Origin: Cypionkella sp049896245
GTDB taxonomy: Bacteria; Pseudomonadota; Alphaproteobacteria; Rhodobacterales; Rhodobacteraceae
Reading direction: 5' to 3'
Assembly: GCF_049896245.1 (NCBI RefSeq)
Contig: NZ_JAFCTX010000021.1
Coordinates: 1-64,000, forward strand
DNA: 64,000 nucleotides
The position numbers and the translations under genes are program-made. A model generated the notes under the pieces. That model was not told the origin of the DNA. It did not search any database and was given only the letters and a program-made list of their open reading frames with translations. Within the stretch, counting starts at the first letter, position 1, and each line of letters starts with the position of its first letter. Positions 42,450 to 51,439 of this stretch are shown piece by piece.

Positions 42450-44396
42450 ATGTTTCCGCACTTGTTCGCCCCGCTGACCCTGCGCCGCACTACCCTGAAA
42501 AATCGCATCATGTCCACCGGGCATGACACCACGATGCCGACCGATGGCACGGTCAATCCGGCGCTGATCGCCTACCACCGCGCCCGTGCCAAGGGCGGGG
42601 TGGGGCTGATCATCACCCAAGTCGCGGGCGTGCATGAAACCGCGCGCTACACCTCGCATCTGCTGATGGCGACCACCGACGCCTGCATCCCCGGCTATAC
42701 CGAACTCGCGAAAGCCGTCCATGCCGAGGGGGCGGCGATCCTAAGCCAACTGTTCCATCCGGGGCGCGAGATTATGGAAAGTGCCGATGGTTTGCTCGCC
42801 GTCGCCTATGCCCCCTCTGCCGTGCCGAATGAGCGGTTTCATGTGATGCCGCGCCCGTTAAGCCTTGCGATGATTGAGGAAATCATCGCGGGCTATGCCT
42901 CGGCTGCCAAACGCCTGCACCAAGCGGGCTTTGATGGGGTCGAGGTTGTCGCCTCGCACGGCTATCTGCCAGCGCAGTTTCTGAACCCCCGCGTCAACCT
43001 GCGCGAAGACGGTTTTGGCGGCACTGATGCCAAACGTCAGCACTTCCTGACCCGCGTTCTCGCTGCCATCCGCACCGCGACGGATGACGATTTTGTCATC
43101 GGCCTGCGCATTTCGGCGGGGGAACGGGATGATGAGGGGCTGACGATCCAAGAGGCTTTGGCGGCCTGTAAAGCCCTCGAACCCGGCTTGGATTTCGTCA
43201 ACGTCACCACCGGAACCTCTGCCTCCATCGGGGGTGCTGTGCATATCGCGGCCCCGATGACCTTTGCGGCGGGCTATTTCGCCGCCGATGCCAGCATCTT
43301 CCGCAAGGCGTTGAAAATCCCGGTTTTTGTCGCGGGGCGGATCAATCAACCGCAGGAAGCCGAGGCGATTATCGCCAGCGGCAAGGCGGACGTTTGCGGC
43401 ATGACACGGGCGTTGATTTGTGATCCTAAGATGCCCGTCAAGGCCGAAGCTGGGGCGGTAGAGGATATCCGCGCCTGCATCGCCTGCAATCAGGCTTGCA
43501 TCGGCCATTTCCATCGCGGCCTGCCGATTTCTTGTATTCAGTACCCGGAAAGCGGGCGGGAATTGACTTATGGCAGCCTGAAAGCCGCTGCAAAACGCAG
43601 GAAAATCATGGTGGTCGGCGGTGGCCCAGCAGGCATGAAAGCTGCGATCACCGCCGCCAAACGCGGCCATGATGTGACAGTGTATGAGGCCGCAAACCAA
43701 TTGGGCGGGCAGGCTTTGCTGGCGCAACTGCTGCCGAAGCGGGCGGAGTTTGGCGGGATTATCACCAACCTTTCGCGTGAGATGGAGCTGGCACAGGTGA
43801 AGGTGCGGCGGGGGATCATGGTGACGGCGGCTTTGGTGCAGGCCGAGGCCCCGGATGCCGTTATTCTCGCCACGGGTGCGCGCCCACATGTGCCAGACCT
43901 GCCGACCGATGGCCATATTCAGATTGTCACCGCGTGGCAGGTGTTGCGGCGCGAGGTGAAACTGGGCGCAAAAGTCGTCGTCGCCGATTGGCGCTGTGAT
44001 TGGATTGCACCGGGAATTGCCGAGATGGCAGCGCGGGATGGCGCGCAGGTGACCTTGGCGGTGAACGGCTTGCATCCCGGCGAAAGCCTGCCGCTGTACG
44101 TGCGCGATACTATGGCCGCCGATCTGCATCGCCTGCGCATTGACGTGCGCCCCTATGCACGCCTGTTTGGCACAGCCGAGGATACGGTTTATCTGCAACA
44201 CACCCCCAGCGGCGAGGCGATGGAGGTGTCTGGAGTGGATACGCTGGTGCTCAGCCTTGGCCATATCCCGGTGGATGGGCTGGCTTTGGAATTGCAGGAG
44301 TTGGGCATTGCTGTGACCCAAATCGGCGATTGCCTCGCACCGCGTACCGCAGAGGAAGCGGTTTATGATGGGCTGAAAGCGGGAGTCGCGGCATAG
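42450..44396 (+). CDS. NADH:flavin oxidoreductase / FAD-dependent oxidoreductase (2,4-dienoyl-CoA reductase / TMADH type)
   Basis: A 648-residue protein with three parts. Residues ~1-345 are an Old-Yellow-Enzyme FMN barrel (FAPLTLRRTTLKNRIMSTGH, ILSQLFHPGRE, YLPAQFLNPRVNLREDGFGG). The [4Fe-4S] motif C-x2-C-x3-C-x11-C is in CIACNQACIGHFHRGLPISC. Residues ~375-648 are the FAD/NAD(P) region (IMVVGGGPAGMKAA, VTVYEAANQLGGQA, ILATGARPHVP, a terminal IGDC). Relatives include enoate reductases and dimethylamine or stachydrine demethylases. Divergent control by a cupin regulator suits a small-amine or enoate substrate, but no substrate is visible. AAAGG lies ahead of ATG 42450. No terminator was recognised. 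Confidence 0.9.
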   Translation: MFPHLFAPLTLRRTTLKNRIMSTGHDTTMPTDGTVNPALIAYHRARAKGGVGLIITQVAGVHETARYTSHLLMATTDACIPGYTELAKAVHAEGAAILSQLFHPGREIMESADGLLAVAYAPSAVPNERFHVMPRPLSLAMIEEIIAGYASAAKRLHQAGFDGVEVVASHGYLPAQFLNPRVNLREDGFGGTDAKRQHFLTRVLAAIRTATDDDFVIGLRISAGERDDEGLTIQEALAACKALEPGLDFVNVTTGTSASIGGAVHIAAPMTFAAGYFAADASIFRKALKIPVFVAGRINQPQEAEAIIASGKADVCGMTRALICDPKMPVKAEAGAVEDIRACIACNQACIGHFHRGLPISCIQYPESGRELTYGSLKAAAKRRKIMVVGGGPAGMKAAITAAKRGHDVTVYEAANQLGGQALLAQLLPKRAEFGGIITNLSREMELAQVKVRRGIMVTAALVQAEAPDAVILATGARPHVPDLPTDGHIQIVTAWQVLRREVKLGAKVVVADWRCDWIAPGIAEMAARDGAQVTLAVNGLHPGESLPLYVRDTMAADLHRLRIDVRPYARLFGTAEDTVYLQHTPSGEAMEVSGVDTLVLSLGHIPVDGLALELQELGIAVTQIGDCLAPRTAEEAVYDGLKAGVAA

Positions 44397-44436
44397 GCAA
44401 GGCGTATATCGGTTTGTGTTTGATCTGATACATAGT

Positions 44437-44502
44437 CTTCCCCGCTGGGAATGACTTGTGGTTTAGGGCCGATTTTAGCGGTATTTCCACAATATGTTGT
44501 GG
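44437..44502 (-). repeat. 66-bp dispersed intergenic element, copy C
   Basis: It reads on the minus strand: CCACAACATATTGTGG (44502-44487), 25 bp (AAATACCGCTAAAATCGG then CCCTAAA), then the 25-bp block CCACAAGTCATTCCC ... CGGGGAAG ending at 44437. The length and layout equal copies A and B exactly. The gap 44397-44661 holds nothing else apart from the asd terminator. Confidence 0.85.
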
Positions 44503-44610
44503 AGTTGCGCTTTTTAGCTGCGGTTTGAGGCCGATTCCGCTGGCCGTCTTACTTTATGTTGATCAACCGCTAAGACTTAGCAATCAGTTAATGCCCCCAG
44601 GCTGGACATA

Positions 44611-44640
44611 AAAAAAGCCCCGCCAATCGGCAGGGCTTTT
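44611..44640 (-). terminator. rho-independent terminator of asd
   Basis: On the minus strand AAAAGCCCTGCC-GATT-GGCGGGGCTTTTTTT forms a 12-bp stem with one mismatch and a T7 tail, 22 bp after the asd stop. On the plus strand the same hairpin may terminate the oxidoreductase transcript. Confidence 0.88.
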
Positions 44641-44661
44641 CCAATCAGATTTCAGGCCAAA

Positions 44662-45684
44662 TCAGCCCTTTTTCAGATACCGGCTGCCCAGCAATTCCGC
44701 GATCTGCACCGCATTCAAAGCCGCACCTTTGCGCAGGTTGTCCGAGACGCACCACAGATTGATGCCGTTATCAATCGTGCTGTCTTGCCGGATGCGCGAA
44801 ATATAGGTGGCGTAATCGCCAACACATTCGATGGGCGTGATGTAGCCGCCGTCTTCGCGCTTATCAATCACCATGATACCGGGGGATTCGCGCAGAATAT
44901 CGCGGGCTTCGTGTTCATCGAGGAAGTCTTCAAACTCGATGTTGATCGATTCCGAATGGCCGACAAACACCGGAACCCGCACACAGGTTGCGGTGATCTT
45001 GATGTTCTTGTCGAGGATTTTCTTGGTTTCCGCGACCATCTTCCATTCTTCTTTGGTCGAGCCATCGTCGAGGAACACGTCGATATGCGGGATCACGTTG
45101 AAGGCGATCTGCTTGGTGAACTTCGACGGGCGGACTTCCTGTCCGGGGACGTAAAGGCCCTTGGTCTGATCCCAAAGCTCGTCAATGCCTTCTTTGCCCG
45201 CGCCGGAAACCGATTGATAGGTGCTGACAACCACGCGCTTGATGCGGGCGCGGTCATGCAAAGGCTTTAGCGCCACCACCATTTGTGCGGTCGAGCAGTT
45301 CGGGTTGGCGATAATCATCTTGTTTTTATAGCCCGCAATCGCATCCGCGTTCACTTCTGGCACGATCAGCGGCACTGCGGGGTCGTAGCGGTACAGCGAC
45401 GAATTGTCGATCACCACGCAGCCTGCGGCCGCGGCTTTAGGAGCGTAGATTTTGGTGGCATCGGAACCCACGGCGAACAAAGCGATGTCCCAGCCGGTGA
45501 AATCGAACGTGTCGAGATCCTTGGTCTTCAGGGTCTTGTCGCCAAAGCTGATTTCAGTGCCCAGCGATTTGCGCGATGCCAGTGCGGCAATCTCGTCAAT
45601 CGGGAACTCGCGCTCGGCGAGGATGTTCAGCATTTCGCGGCCCACGTTACCCGTGGCACCCGCGACGACGACCTTATAGCCCAT
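44662..45684 (-). CDS. asd: aspartate-semialdehyde dehydrogenase
   Basis: A 340-residue enzyme that reduces aspartyl phosphate to aspartate semialdehyde for lysine, threonine, methionine and diaminopimelate synthesis. Seen: N-terminal VVVAGATGNVGREMLNIL (NADP loop), NCSTAQMVVALKPL (catalytic Cys), YQSVSGAGKEG, RVPVFVGHSESINIEFE (catalytic His region in the family's 'C-x-R-V-P-V-x-x-GH' block) and the C-terminal DNLRKGAALNAVQIAELL. AGGAG precedes the ATG. It is monocistronic with its own terminator. Confidence 0.97.
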   Translation of the reverse strand: MGYKVVVAGATGNVGREMLNILAEREFPIDEIAALASRKSLGTEISFGDKTLKTKDLDTFDFTGWDIALFAVGSDATKIYAPKAAAAGCVVIDNSSLYRYDPAVPLIVPEVNADAIAGYKNKMIIANPNCSTAQMVVALKPLHDRARIKRVVVSTYQSVSGAGKEGIDELWDQTKGLYVPGQEVRPSKFTKQIAFNVIPHIDVFLDDGSTKEEWKMVAETKKILDKNIKITATCVRVPVFVGHSESINIEFEDFLDEHEARDILRESPGIMVIDKREDGGYITPIECVGDYATYISRIRQDSTIDNGINLWCVSDNLRKGAALNAVQIAELLGSRYLKKG

Positions 45685-45784
45685 CGGGGTTCTCCTAAAT
45701 TCTGTCAGTGACCATCAAAGACGTGCCCCCTTAGCGCATGGGGACGTGCGGGGAAAGGCTTTGTTGCGGGAATTCCGCAGCCGG

Positions 45785-46954
45785 TCAGTCGGTGCGATCT
45801 TGCGCGCGCAGGTAGATCAGCAGGCCAAAGGCGGTGAACCCGGCGTAGAACAGGAAAAGCCCGGCATAAGCGGCCTCGGGCGGGCTTTGCGGCAGGGCGG
45901 CTTGCAAATGACCGGTGGCGATTTGCATCAGACCCGTGGTGCCGATGCCGAACAGGTTGATCAGGGTCACGCCGCGCCCGACCAGATGCGGCGGCAGGAA
46001 GGCGCGACCATGCGCCATCACCATCGGAAAGGATGATCCGAAGAAGCCAACGCCTGCCAACAGGGCGACAGGCAGGAAACCGGAGGCTGCGGGGAAGGCA
46101 TAGAGGCCCAGCAGGCAGACCACCGCCAAAGCGTTGCCGCCAAAGATCAACCATTTCCGGCTGCCAAGCAGGCGATCCAGCGGGCCGTAGGCGAAGTTGC
46201 CCGCCACCATCGCCAGCCCCATGATCAAGGTCACCATACCAATCCGGGCGGCATCGGCTTGGAATACATCGGTCAGATAGGGCCCTGCCCAAAGCCCGCG
46301 CAAGCCGGCGGCGGGGGCGTAGCACGTCGCCATCATGATCAAGATCGGCCATAATGCAGGCATCCGCAGCAAGTCGAGCAGCGAGCCTTTGCTGGTGTGG
46401 ATCACCCGTTCGGGGTCGCGCACCAGCAGCCAAACCGCAGCGGCGGTCAGCAAGGTCAACCCGCTTAGGCCCCACATTGCGCCACGCCAGCCAATCGTCT
46501 GGACCGCCAGCGACAAAGGCAGCGAGGCCGCGATATTGCCGAGTGACCCAATCCCGATCACCACCCCCGCCAAGGTGCCAAACACCACGGGCGAAAAGCT
46601 GCGGGCGAAGATGTAATAGGCCGCCATCAGCACCGGGGCGCAGCCCATGCCGATCAGCACCATCGCCACGTTGATCGCCCCCGGCCCGGTTGCCATCGCA
46701 AACACCGCAGCCCCAATGCTGCCCAATGCCAACGATCCGGCGGTGGTCAGCCGTGGCCCGACCTGATCCAGCGCCATCCCCACGGGTATCTGCATCAGCG
46801 CAAACGCCAGAAACCACAGCCCCGAAGCCGAAGCGAGGTTCTCTGCCGTGGCCCCGATATCCACCGCCAAGACGGGCGACAGCACCGCCAGAAAGGCGCG
46901 GTAGAACTGGCTGAGCACATAGGCCAGCACGAGGGCGGCGATACCGGGGCGCAT
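45785..46954 (-). CDS. MFS transporter
   Basis: A 389-residue, twelve-helix permease of the major facilitator superfamily. Helices are clear throughout (e.g. LVLAYVLSQFYRAFLAVLSP, VAMVLIGMGCAPVLMAAYY, LVTLIMGLAMVAGNFAYGPL). The A-motif-like loops GMALDQVGPRLT and GPLDRLLGSRKW follow helices 2 and 8. AAGGAG precedes the ATG. The second MFS gene ends about 20 bp upstream on the same strand, so the pair may form an operation unit. The substrate is unknown. Confidence 0.88.
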   Translation of the reverse strand: MRPGIAALVLAYVLSQFYRAFLAVLSPVLAVDIGATAENLASASGLWFLAFALMQIPVGMALDQVGPRLTTAGSLALGSIGAAVFAMATGPGAINVAMVLIGMGCAPVLMAAYYIFARSFSPVVFGTLAGVVIGIGSLGNIAASLPLSLAVQTIGWRGAMWGLSGLTLLTAAAVWLLVRDPERVIHTSKGSLLDLLRMPALWPILIMMATCYAPAAGLRGLWAGPYLTDVFQADAARIGMVTLIMGLAMVAGNFAYGPLDRLLGSRKWLIFGGNALAVVCLLGLYAFPAASGFLPVALLAGVGFFGSSFPMVMAHGRAFLPPHLVGRGVTLINLFGIGTTGLMQIATGHLQAALPQSPPEAAYAGLFLFYAGFTAFGLLIYLRAQDRTD

Positions 46955-46975
46955 GAAAGCTCCTTAAGGCGTAGA

Positions 46976-48223
46976 TCAGGCAGGCTGCGCCATCAGAGGT
47001 TTCTCGCGGATCGGCAGATGCACGATGGCCGAAAAAGCCCCAACGCCGACGCCGATCCACCAGACCGTGCTGTAATCTCCGGTCAGATCATAGAGTTTGC
47101 CACCCAGCCAGACACCCAAAAAGCTGCCGACTTGATGTGAGAAGAACACCACACCATAGAGCGTGCCCATATACCGCAGTCCGTAGATATGCGCGACAAG
47201 GCCAGAGGTGAGCGGCACGGTTGCCAACCACAAGCTGCCCATCACCAAGGAGAATATCAGGACGCTCGCGGGGGTCATCGGCAGCATGATGAACAAAGCC
47301 GAGGCCACAGTGCGGGCGACATAGATGCCCGAAAGCAGGTATTTCTTGGTGTAGCGTTTGCCGAGCCAACCCGACATTATGCTGCCCGCGATGTTGGCCA
47401 GCCCGATCACTGAAATCGCAATCGCGCCTAAGATCGAGGTTGAGGTTATCCCGATATCCGCCAGCAAGCCCGAGGGGTCAATCGCGCCGCATTTCTCGGT
47501 GATGAAGGCAGGGAAATGGGCGGTGATAAAGCCCAGTTGATAGCCGCAGGAAAAGAAGCCGACGAAAATCATGGTAAAGGATGGGTCTTTGAAGGCGCGT
47601 TTCAGCACGGTGCCAAGGGACTCGTCGAGTTCATGTTTGGTGGCGATGCTGGGCGAGCGCAGGAAGGGCAGCGCGAACAGAGTGCAAAGGATCACGGCGG
47701 CGAAGATCACGAAGACGGTTTGCCAATGGTAGTGTTGCAGCAGAATTTGCGCTGTGGGCGCGCCAAACACCTGTCCCGCTGAACCTGCGGCGGTGGCGAT
47801 GCCCAAAGCCAGCGAGCGGTTTTCGGGTTTGGCAGCGCGGCCCACGATGGCAAGGATCACGCCAAAGCCGGTGCCTGCGATGCCGAAACCCACCAAGATT
47901 TCGAGCAGTTGCATCTGGCCGGGGGTGACGGCGTAGCTTGATAGCACGAGGCCCAGCGCGTAGAGGATTGCCCCCGCAATGATGGCGCGGCGGTCGCCGA
48001 AGCGTTCGGCGAGCGCGCCAAAGATTGGCTGGCCGACGCCCCAAGCCAGGTTTTGGATGGCGATGGCCATGGAAAACTCGGCCCGTGGCCAGTTGAATTC
48101 GGCGGCGATCGGAATTTGGAACACCCCGAAACTGGCGCGGATGGCGAAGTTCAGCATCAACACCATGCAGCCTGCAATCAGGATCGGCGTGAAGATGCTG
48201 GATTTAGGGGAGGTCTGGATCAT
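46976..48223 (-). CDS. MFS transporter, oxalate/monocarboxylate-like
   Basis: A 415-residue twelve-helix permease. N-terminal MVLMLNFAIRASFGVFQIPIAAEF and FGALAERFGDRRAIIAGAIL (motif A) and C-terminal LRYMGTLYGVVFFSHQVGSFLGVWLGG are typical of the oxalate-formate antiporter / monocarboxylate branch. The C-terminal 'FFSHQVGSF' matches in form the 'FAGHQIGAA' of the remnant at 11477, so the remnant was a relative. GGAG lies nine bases before the ATG. It is upstream of and co-oriented with the 45785 MFS gene. Its substrate is probably an organic acid. Confidence 0.88.
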   Translation of the reverse strand: MIQTSPKSSIFTPILIAGCMVLMLNFAIRASFGVFQIPIAAEFNWPRAEFSMAIAIQNLAWGVGQPIFGALAERFGDRRAIIAGAILYALGLVLSSYAVTPGQMQLLEILVGFGIAGTGFGVILAIVGRAAKPENRSLALGIATAAGSAGQVFGAPTAQILLQHYHWQTVFVIFAAVILCTLFALPFLRSPSIATKHELDESLGTVLKRAFKDPSFTMIFVGFFSCGYQLGFITAHFPAFITEKCGAIDPSGLLADIGITSTSILGAIAISVIGLANIAGSIMSGWLGKRYTKKYLLSGIYVARTVASALFIMLPMTPASVLIFSLVMGSLWLATVPLTSGLVAHIYGLRYMGTLYGVVFFSHQVGSFLGVWLGGKLYDLTGDYSTVWWIGVGVGAFSAIVHLPIREKPLMAQPA

Positions 48224-48367
48224 CGTGCTGCTCCTGCTTGGTCGTCACGGTTAGCCGATGGCTTTGCAGGGTCAATGGCAGAATTGTGCGGACACAAACC
48301 CGGCCGGTCTGTGCAAGGCTTTCAAAGCGGTTTAGGCTTTGGGAAACAGCATTTATCGGAGGCAGGA

Positions 48368-49972
48368 ATGGCGGAATGGTGGCGTGGCTCGGTGACATAT
48401 CAGGTCTATCCCCGGTCATTTCAGGATGACAATGGCGATGGGATCGGCGATCTGAACGGCATCACGCGGCGTCTGGATCATATCGCGGGTCTCGGCTGTG
48501 ATGCGGTGTGGCTGTCGCCGTTTTTCACCTCGCCGATGCTGGATATGGGTTATGATGTGTCCAACTATACCGATGTTGACCCGGTGTTTGGCACGCTGGC
48601 GGATTTTGATGCGCTGGTGGCGCGGGCGCATGATCTGGGTCTGAAGGTGATCATTGATCAGGTGCTGAACCATTCCTCTGATAAGCATCCGTTCTTTGCG
48701 CAAAGCCGCAAGAGCCGCGAGAATGACAAATCGGACTGGTATATCTGGGTCGATCCACGCCCGGATGGCACGCCGCCCTGCAACTGGCTGTCGGTGTTCG
48801 GCGGGCCCGCGTTTACCTGGGATGCGCGGCGCAAGCAGTATTACATGCACTCGTTTTTGCCGCAGCAGCCAGATTTCAATTACCGCAATCCGGCGGTGGT
48901 GGAATATATGGAATCTGTGCTGCGGTTCTGGCTGGATCGCGGGGTGGATGGCTTCCGCTTTGATACGGTGAATTACTTTTTCAAAGATGCGCTGTTCCGC
49001 AATGATGCCGCCGATTACCGGGTGAAAACCAAGGCCGATGGCAACCCGTATGAGATGCAATATCATTTGTTCTCAAAGGGTCAGCCGGAGAATTTGGCTT
49101 GGATGGAACGTATACGCCGGGTGATGGACGACTATGTGGATCGCGCCACGGTGGGCGAGATGGGCGAGGCGCATCACGCCATTCGGATGATGGGCGAATA
49201 CACAGCACCAGGGCGGCTGCATCAGTGCTATTCGTTTGAAATGATGGGCTACGATTATTCGGCTGCGTTCTTTCGCGGCAAGATTGAGGAGTTCTTCACC
49301 GGCGCGCCGAATGGCTGGCCGATGTGGGCGTTTTCCAATCACGACGTGGTGCGGCAGGCTTCGCGTTGGGCGAAACATGGCGTATCGCAGGACGCTTTGG
49401 CGCGGCAGGCGGGGGCGTTGTTGCTATCCTTTCAGGGGTCGATTTGCCTCTGGGAAGGCGAGGAGATTGGGCAGACTGATACTGAACTGGTGTTCGAGGA
49501 ATTGACCGATCCGCAGGGCATCAACTTTTGGCCGGAGCCTGTGGGGCGCGACAATACCCGCACACCGATGGTCTGGGATGCGTCACTCAACGGTGGGTTT
49601 TCGACGGGTAGGCCGTGGCTTCCGGTGAAAGCACCGCAACTGGCACGGAATGTGGCGTCGCAGTTGGGGGTGCCGGGGTCGGTGCTGGAAACCTACCGCG
49701 CGATGCTGGCCTATCGGAAAGCGTCGGATGCCTTGGTGACGGGGGCCACGCAGTTTTTCCATCTGCCCGAGCCGATTTTGGCCTTTACCCGTGGCGATGC
49801 GGTGCTGTGCGTTTTCAACCTGTCGCCGGATGCGGTTACGGTTGCTGTCGAGGGCGCGCTTGGGCTGGAGGGACCGTCGCAGGATGCGGTGTTGGATGAT
49901 GTGCAGTTGGCACTGGGGCCGAATGGGTTTGCATTTCTGACGGTGGAGGGGCGGGTATCCGTGCGGACTTGA
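48368..49972 (+). CDS. GH13 alpha-glucosidase (oligo-1,6-glucosidase/sucrase type)
   Basis: A 534-residue cytoplasmic glycoside hydrolase. GH13 blocks: VTYQVYPRSFQDDNGDGIGDL, region I DQVLNHSSDKHPF, region II GFRFDTVNYF (nucleophile Asp), region III VGEM (acid/base Glu) and region IV FSNHDVVRQASRW (His-Asp). The short N-terminal 'GDGIGDLNGI' loop and the QPDFNYRNP motif mark the oligo-1,6-glucosidase subfamily. GGAGGCAGGA precedes the ATG. There is no transporter of the usual aglEFG kind beside it. It is transcribed towards the galactonate operon. Confidence 0.92.
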   Translation: MAEWWRGSVTYQVYPRSFQDDNGDGIGDLNGITRRLDHIAGLGCDAVWLSPFFTSPMLDMGYDVSNYTDVDPVFGTLADFDALVARAHDLGLKVIIDQVLNHSSDKHPFFAQSRKSRENDKSDWYIWVDPRPDGTPPCNWLSVFGGPAFTWDARRKQYYMHSFLPQQPDFNYRNPAVVEYMESVLRFWLDRGVDGFRFDTVNYFFKDALFRNDAADYRVKTKADGNPYEMQYHLFSKGQPENLAWMERIRRVMDDYVDRATVGEMGEAHHAIRMMGEYTAPGRLHQCYSFEMMGYDYSAAFFRGKIEEFFTGAPNGWPMWAFSNHDVVRQASRWAKHGVSQDALARQAGALLLSFQGSICLWEGEEIGQTDTELVFEELTDPQGINFWPEPVGRDNTRTPMVWDASLNGGFSTGRPWLPVKAPQLARNVASQLGVPGSVLETYRAMLAYRKASDALVTGATQFFHLPEPILAFTRGDAVLCVFNLSPDAVTVAVEGALGLEGPSQDAVLDDVQLALGPNGFAFLTVEGRVSVRT

Positions 49973-49997
49973 AACGGTGCGGGCTGCATGAACGTCG

Positions 49998-50050
49998 CCG
50001 GGGGTTTCACACCCCCGGACCCCTGTGGGATATTTGCGCCAATGTGAAAG
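49998..50050. repeat. REP-like GC-rich hairpin element (copy 2 of 3)
   Basis: CCGGGGGT-TTCA-CACCCCCGG forms an 8-9-bp stem, followed by ACCCCTGTGGGATATTTGCGCC. It matches the other two elements in having a hairpin and GGATATTTG. It lies 25 bp after the GH13 stop and may terminate it. Confidence 0.6.
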
Positions 50051-50115
50051 CAGTTTTTAATCTAATTGTTCGTAATTTATAGGCCGAGACCGGGTGGGTT
50101 TCGCCCTTCTTTATG

Positions 50116-51380
50116 TTAAATTTCTTGCCAAGATACGCCCGCAGCGGGATTATTTCGGCCACCCCATTCAACAGTGAACGCGTTGTAATTGAACAAGAAA
50201 CGATGCGTTTCAGTATCGCGGCGGCGCATGCCTTCGGGCTGTGGATCGGTCGCTATCCCGGCCTTATGGCACAGCGCAGTCAGGATGTGGGCCGAGCCGG
50301 TGTCGTCCATCCAGACTGCGAGGTCGTGAATGCCGCCAGCGCGGATCAGCAGTCGGCAGTCGTTTCAATCACCTCATCCGTGGTGTCAATCTTCGCGCGC
50401 CAATGCAGGAAGTGACGGCTGTTTGTTAAAGCCGCGGTCAGGCTTGGCGACAGGATTTCGACGCGGGCGACGGTAGCCGTCATGCCGGGCAGATTGCGCG
50501 GCAAAGACACCGGGGGCGAGCACCAGTTTATAAGCGGAAAGATCGGCACAATCGGCCGGGATGATGTCACGGTTCAGGCTTAAACGGCGCAGAGCGCGGC
50601 AGGTTTCAAATGCACGGTGGAAATAGCTGCAATCACGGCTTTGCGGCTGCGCCTTGCATGCCCAAGCCGAAGCGTCCTCGAACACCAGTGCCGCCTCGGC
50701 GCAGGCGATAGAAACCTCTGGCATTTCAATACGTTCGGCGATGACTTGCGCGGCTTCGTCATGCGCCGGGGCGGCGATGCTATCGGGGCGCAACAGCTCT
50801 GCATGCATCTGTCCCTGCGCGAAGGGGGCCAGACGCCAGCGGAAATAGCAGGTAGCTTGGGTCCATGCGCGAAGGCCTGCCACGCCCAAATCCGGGCCGT
50901 GCCGGGCAGCGGATCGGGGTTCCACGCCGCCCAATTCACTGGGCCGGGTTGCTGCTCGATCATCCACCAGTGGCCTCGGCCAGTGGCACGTTAAAGCTGA
51001 TGATGGAAGGCTTGGAAATCGGACTCGCCTTGGCGCACGAAGCGCAGACGGTTTTCATTGGTGGAAGGCACGCGGTCAGACAGAAGGCCCAGCGGGTAGG
51101 AATACCATGCGGCGATTTCGTGGTCTGTACCTGCAGCAAAGTGATATAAATCAGTAATTTGGCCGATGTAACTGCGGACGATGCGAACAACCAAGTGGCG
51201 GCGGATGATCTCGATTTGCAGGCGCGCATTGTCCAAGGCTTCAATGGTGCGGTCCAGTCAGCCCCAATCGTACCGGCCCGGAGTGGGTTCTGTCCGCGCC
51301 CAAGCAAATCTGACGATCCGGCCCAAGTCAGGCCCGGCTTCGCCATCCACGCAGCATCCTCAGCCCATTCGGATTCGAGT
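50116..51380 (-). pseudogene. decayed GH42 beta-galactosidase
   Basis: Minus-strand fragments in several frames line up in order with GH42 enzymes: EWAEDAAWMAKPGLTW and FAWARTEPTPGRYDWG (N-terminal), EALDNARLQIEIIRRHL, EIAAWYSYPLGLLSDR and RFVRQGESDFQAFHHQLE (middle), then EQQPGPVNWAAWNPDPLPG, ATCYFRWRLAPFAQGQMHAE, LVFEDASAWACKAQPQSRD and ADLSAYKLVLAPGV, and the C-terminal EGMRRRDTETHRFLFNYNAF and PAAGVSWQEI before the TAA at 50116. Frameshifts and deletions separate them. Only ~1.26 kb of an expected ~1.9-2.0 kb remains, and the acid/base region is missing. It sits at the 3' end of the dgo operon, as an intact bgaB would. Confidence 0.85.
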
Positions 51381-51439
51381 TAATGCTCGGGGTCTTAGCA
51401 AACGCCAAGGATGCATTTCATATTATGACTTTTAATTCA

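Noticed and set aside
45705..47060. 451-codon minus-strand frame overlapping the MFS gene
   Set aside because: Same strand but a shifted frame; the translation is Arg/Gly-rich and lacks membrane helices, whereas the 45785-46954 frame is a clean MFS protein.
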